Below, in pieces: positions 60,754 to 64,000 of a stretch of 64,000 bases of DNA. Source of the DNA: Tubulanus polymorphus (taxonomy: Eukaryota > Nemertea > Palaeonemertea > Tubulaniformes > Tubulanidae). The notes below the pieces were generated by a model. It had not been told where the DNA came from. It was given only the letters and a program-made list of their open reading frames with translations, and did not search any database. The stretch's first letter is position 1. Each line of letters starts with the position of its first letter. The stretch lies in NCBI RefSeq assembly GCF_964204645.1, contig NC_134026.1:1302001-1366000 (forward strand), written 5' to 3'. The translations under genes and the position numbers were made by a program.

Positions 60754-63047
60754 ATGTCACTATCGGCAATAAAAACCCAAGTCAAGTCCAGTCTCAGCGG
60801 CAATATTGTGTCGGGGATTACGAGGATGTTAGTTTATATCGGGTGCCTATTTCTGAGCTGCGCTTGTCTCGTCAGTGGACAGGTGCTCAACAGAGGTTTC
60901 ACCAAAGATGAAAAACAGAAAATACTAGATTTACACAACGAACTGCGAGGCCGAGTCGCCGCTGGACAAGTCAGTCGTCAGCCAGCTGCATCTAATATGA
61001 TCGCAATGGTTTGTGCTCTTAAATCTATCTTATCCAAGTCATATATCTGTCGATTAAAGCAGCTTTTGTGATGAGAAATGCAAAAAACATATGGGCGGTG
61101 TACAAAATTCTAAAGTAATTATATCTAATTAAGGAATGGGACGATAGACTAGAGCGAAATGCGCAAAGATGGGCTGATTCATGCGCCATTGGACACAATA
61201 GCGGCCAACAAAGAAAATTTAAACCTTACGCATCTGTCGGGCAGAATTACGCCGGCAATTATGGAATTGAAATGTAAGTCATGTAAGGTTTTTTTGTTTG
61301 AAATGTAAGTTTTTTGAAAATTGCACATTGAGACTGATGTCTAATCGTCTTCGTATCGTACAGGATGAAACTAGATATAATTTGTTATTTGACTGGTTGG
61401 ATAATTAGTGGTAAGTGATTTATTTGTTAGTTAAATGATGATTTTTCTGGCGTGTTTGGATTTTTTAAGGACAATTACTGGTTGGTTTGACGAGTACGCT
61501 GATTATACTTATAACGGCGGATACTGCGTACCTGGAAAAATGTGTGGTCATTATACACAGGTTTGGGCAAAGATAATTTTCCTTCATTCCTTAAGAGCTA
61601 GTTTTCTAAGCGATTAATTTTTAGTTGAACTTCGAATATTTCCAATTCACAGATGATATGGTGGAACTCAATAAAAGTTGGTTGCGGCTGGAACAAGTGT
61701 TCCTCGAGCGGAATGTTTTTCTTGGTTTGTGATTACGCTCCCGGGTAAGAGTCTACGTGTGGCTGATGGTCATTAGCAACAAAATGAAATATCTAAAAGA
61801 ATAAAGTATATGTGAAATCGTTAAAAGAAAAATTTGATTTATGAAAAAGATAGAAAATTAAGTCATGATAATTTTGAAGTAAATACTAGTAGAACTGATT
61901 ATTGTAGGGGTAACACGAATTTCGATAATAAAAAAGATCCAGCGTACGCAACGGGTTCGGCCTGCTCTAATTGTCCGGTTGGTTTTGGAAAGTGTATGTC
62001 CAATAAATTGTGCGGTAAGTAGACACAAGAAAATTCAAACCAAAATGAAATCACTCATAGATGTATGATATTTCATTCGACATTTTTGCTTTAATGCAAC
62101 GATCGTTTTTCTGATATTTCAGCCTCCAGTAAGATGTGTAAAAACTCGCAATCAGATTGCAGTAAGTGAAAAATGATTAAATAGTATGAGCAAATCGCTT
62201 CAACTTATTTGTATGACATTGACGATAATTATTTCAGGATGTACAATAAAATCTTGTCAAAACGGTCAATTCGATTCAAATTCGTGTTCGTGCAAATGCC
62301 GAAACGGTTTCACTGGACTGCGATGTGAGAGTAAGCAATGATCCATTCAGATTAGATATCACGTTTTTCATGAAAATCGCCAGTGAACTGAACAGAATGA
62401 ATCATCTTTATTTTTCAGAGAAATGTAAGGACGAAATAGACTTTTGTAAGGGATACGTGGATCAAGGAGGTTGCGCCTGGGATTTTAACTTATGGATGTG
62501 GATGGGTAGAGTCTGTAAGAAGTCATGCGATACATGCGGTATATGCTCATGGTTTTCATTTTGATATATTGATAGCTTATAATCAGAAAATGGAAATAGA
62601 TTTCTATAGATTTATAAACACAGGACCCACAATTGCACAATAATTATGAACTAAGGCAAAGAGTTGTCTTAAGTTATAAGGCTTAAACCTTAACCTTTAG
62701 CTATTTGAATGGCTAAAAAAACTAAAATGATCTTAGACTGGTATTTGATCTAACTATAATTCATTTTACGATATTTTCAAGGAGCTCCAAAAGACGCCGG
62801 TGCCGTCGATTCAGCAAGGCTTAAAACGAATGTGAAGAAGGTTCCGCGAACTGGAAGTAAAAGTGCCGGTGTTACAGACGGAGATGTTTCTGGAGGCAGC
62901 AGCGGAGGAGGAGGAGGTGGATCAGGAGGATCGTGTAGAAATAAACATAACTCTAGTGAATGTAATTACTGGGCAGGAATTGGTGAATGCAAAAAAAACC
63001 CATCTTGGATGTCGGTTAACTGTGCTAAATCATGCAGATCGTGTTAA
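60754..63047 (+). CDS. Secreted CAP (SCP/PR-1) domain protein with EGF-like and two ShK-type domains
   Basis: Predicted 400 residues, nine exons: 60754-61008, 61134-61273, 61470-61560, 61653-61744, 61908-62014, 62123-62161, 62238-62330, 62419-62538 and 62782-63047. An in-frame ATG at 60826 would start directly at a signal peptide ([18 protein letters not shown]) and may be the true start. The CAP domain shows [40 protein letters not shown] and VCDYAPG. A Cys-rich hinge is followed by an EGF-like module ([25 protein letters not shown]). Then comes a six-Cys ShK-type domain ([10 protein letters not shown]...CKKSCDTC), a Gly/Ser-rich spacer, and a second ShK-type domain ending CAKSCRSC at the C-terminus. 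Such proteins are extracellular matrix, mucus or immune components in many invertebrates; the actual role here is unknown. Confidence 0.9.
62646..62760. mobile_element. Eroded relative of the CDC14-intron fold-back MITE
   Basis: In the last CAP-gene intron, phrases such as GTCTTAAGTTATAAGGCTTAA, TAGCTATTTGAATGGCTA and GATCTTAGACTGGTATTTGATCT resemble the interior of 31088-31231. The ends are not preserved. Confidence 0.35.
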
Positions 63048-63577
63048 TTCTCACTTAAAGTCTCCTTGTATAAATTGACTTGAGTTCTGGACATTTCTGT
63101 TATTGATGAATATATATGTAGCATGTTATTGTCATTCTATTTGATAGTGTCTTGAAGTTCTATATTCGTAAACTGTCATATTTTCTCTACAATGTCCGAG
63201 TGAATCCACTTAACATAAGCTTGAATATCCATTTGTCCTCTCCTCATGAGGTCCGAGATTAAACGATCCTCTTGTGTTCCTCGATGCAGATTTCAAAATA
63301 TGAATCGATAAAGCCGAAAGCAAATGGACAACTCGAAGGCATCGTGTGATTTATCTTGAATTGTTTATTTGATTGTCATATTTCTAGGTTACACACATAA
63401 TATACGCAATTCTACTTCTCCTTCTTACAATGCAATAAATAAGTTAAATCCCGTATAAAAGCGATTACACAAATAAATTAAATTTCCATTAAATCAGTGG
63501 TTTGAATTTGCGAAAAGTTTTTCGAAAGTCTTGGTCCGGTTTTGGCAGACGTGCGTCGGTTGGTCGTGGGTCTTGGT
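63048..63577. other. Convergent 3' UTR interval
   Basis: Lies between the CAP gene (plus) and the partial minus-strand gene. It is AT-rich with AATAAA-like sequences on both strands near 63361-63476. No coding potential was recognised. Confidence 0.4.
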
Positions 63578-64000
63578 TTATGCATCCTGGAAAGAAACAA
63601 AAACTTATGATACATTTCTTCGAATGTATATGTTGCAACTTAAGAAACTTATAGCTCAAAACTAATCAGGAATAAACAATGAAATAGATTAATTACCTGG
63701 AATTGAATCTCAGGAATAGATCGCGTTCTGCGTGTTTTCTCAGCTGGTACAAGAGCCTGTAAGATACAAACATTTAAAATGATTTCTTGAGATGCAGTAT
63801 TTCGTGGTGAGTGATCATATTTCAGTAAAATGTAACGTTTGAATTCGAGATTCGGGATTAGATATTCACCTGAATTGGTACCGATTCGGAGGCGCATGGT
63901 GTACATTCAGTGCGGCCGTTCGTACATTTGCAGTTCTGGCATTCGCTTGGTTGAGCAAAGGCAGCGACACGTCGAGCGAAGACGTCGAGGAAGAATTTCT
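63578..64000 (-). CDS. 3' part of an unrecognised gene, possibly a small Cys-rich secreted protein (partial at window edge)
   Basis: Three minus-strand exons with good splice sites: 63870-64000 (incomplete), 63697-63756, and 63578-63586 up to a stop. Read in phase 0, the protein ends ...SECQNCKCTNGRTECTPCAS...VPIQ-ALVPAEKTRRTRSIPEIQFQ-DA. That puts six Cys in a compact C-x2-C-x-C cluster before a basic segment. I do not recognise the family. A second frame is also open through all three exons (...LLYQLRKHAERDLFLRF-NSRMHKPRPTTNRR...), so the frame is not certain. The Cys-rich frame is preferred for its ordered Cys spacing. Its start lies outside the window. Confidence 0.4.

Noticed and set aside
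61364-61410. Possible extra 47-nt CAP-gene exon with good splice sites
   Set aside because: Including it shifts the frame and destroys the CAP domain; direct joining of 61273 to 61470 gives the expected CAP sequence.

Overview
The window is nuclear DNA from an invertebrate animal. It is AT-rich, its genes are split by short GT-AG introns, and it carries long (TA)n tracts and many small inverted-repeat elements. A dynein-arm assembly factor, an invertebrate-type IL-17, a TRAF6-like protein, a CAP/EGF/ShK secreted protein and a cluster of one-intron actins suggest a bilaterian, probably a spiralian such as a mollusc, annelid or brachiopod. No sequence here fixes the phylum. All exon structures were built by hand from reading frame, splice sites and family knowledge. 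In every complete gene the summed exon lengths are a multiple of three.

Layout, left to right. (1) 517-5453: two RNF145-like membrane RING ubiquitin ligases, head to head, with 341 bp between their start codons. (2) 6483-9526, minus: DNAAF11/LRRC6, 17 exons. (3) 10053-20884, plus: cyclin-G-associated kinase/auxilin (GAK), 25 exons, divergent from DNAAF11 across 526 bp. (4) 24421-35561, plus: CDC14 dual-specificity phosphatase, 15 exons, with a possible alternative 3' exon at 36022-36081. (5) 41401-42140, plus: IL-17-family cytokine. (6) 44006-44917, plus: intronless RING plus TRAF-zinc-finger protein without a MATH domain. (7) 46515-54314: three complete actin genes (minus, plus, plus), each with the same intron after codon 42 and with CArG boxes upstream. 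(8) 56843-60199, plus: PLP-dependent aromatic amino-acid decarboxylase. (9) 60754-63047, plus: secreted CAP-EGF-ShK-ShK protein. (10) 63578-64000, minus: 3' part of an unrecognised gene that runs off the window.

Connections. GAK (clathrin uncoating) and the RNF145-like ligases (ER membrane) are housekeeping cell biology, and DNAAF11 serves motile cilia. The IL-17 ligand and a TRAF6-like adaptor lie 1.9 kb apart on the same strand; in animals IL-17 receptors signal through TRAF6, so this pair is the most suggestive functional neighbourhood. Actin A and B are divergent and B and C are tandem; their coding sequences are much more alike than their introns, which suggests gene conversion.

Non-coding structure. 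I found several fold-back (MITE-like) families, a dispersed stem-loop module resembling a hammerhead-ribozyme core (CTGATGA, paired stem, GAAAC) in four copies with co-varying stems, a 27-bp inverted repeat, and long microsatellites. I saw no CRISPR array, rRNA gene or credible tRNA gene, and no clear large transposon ORF.
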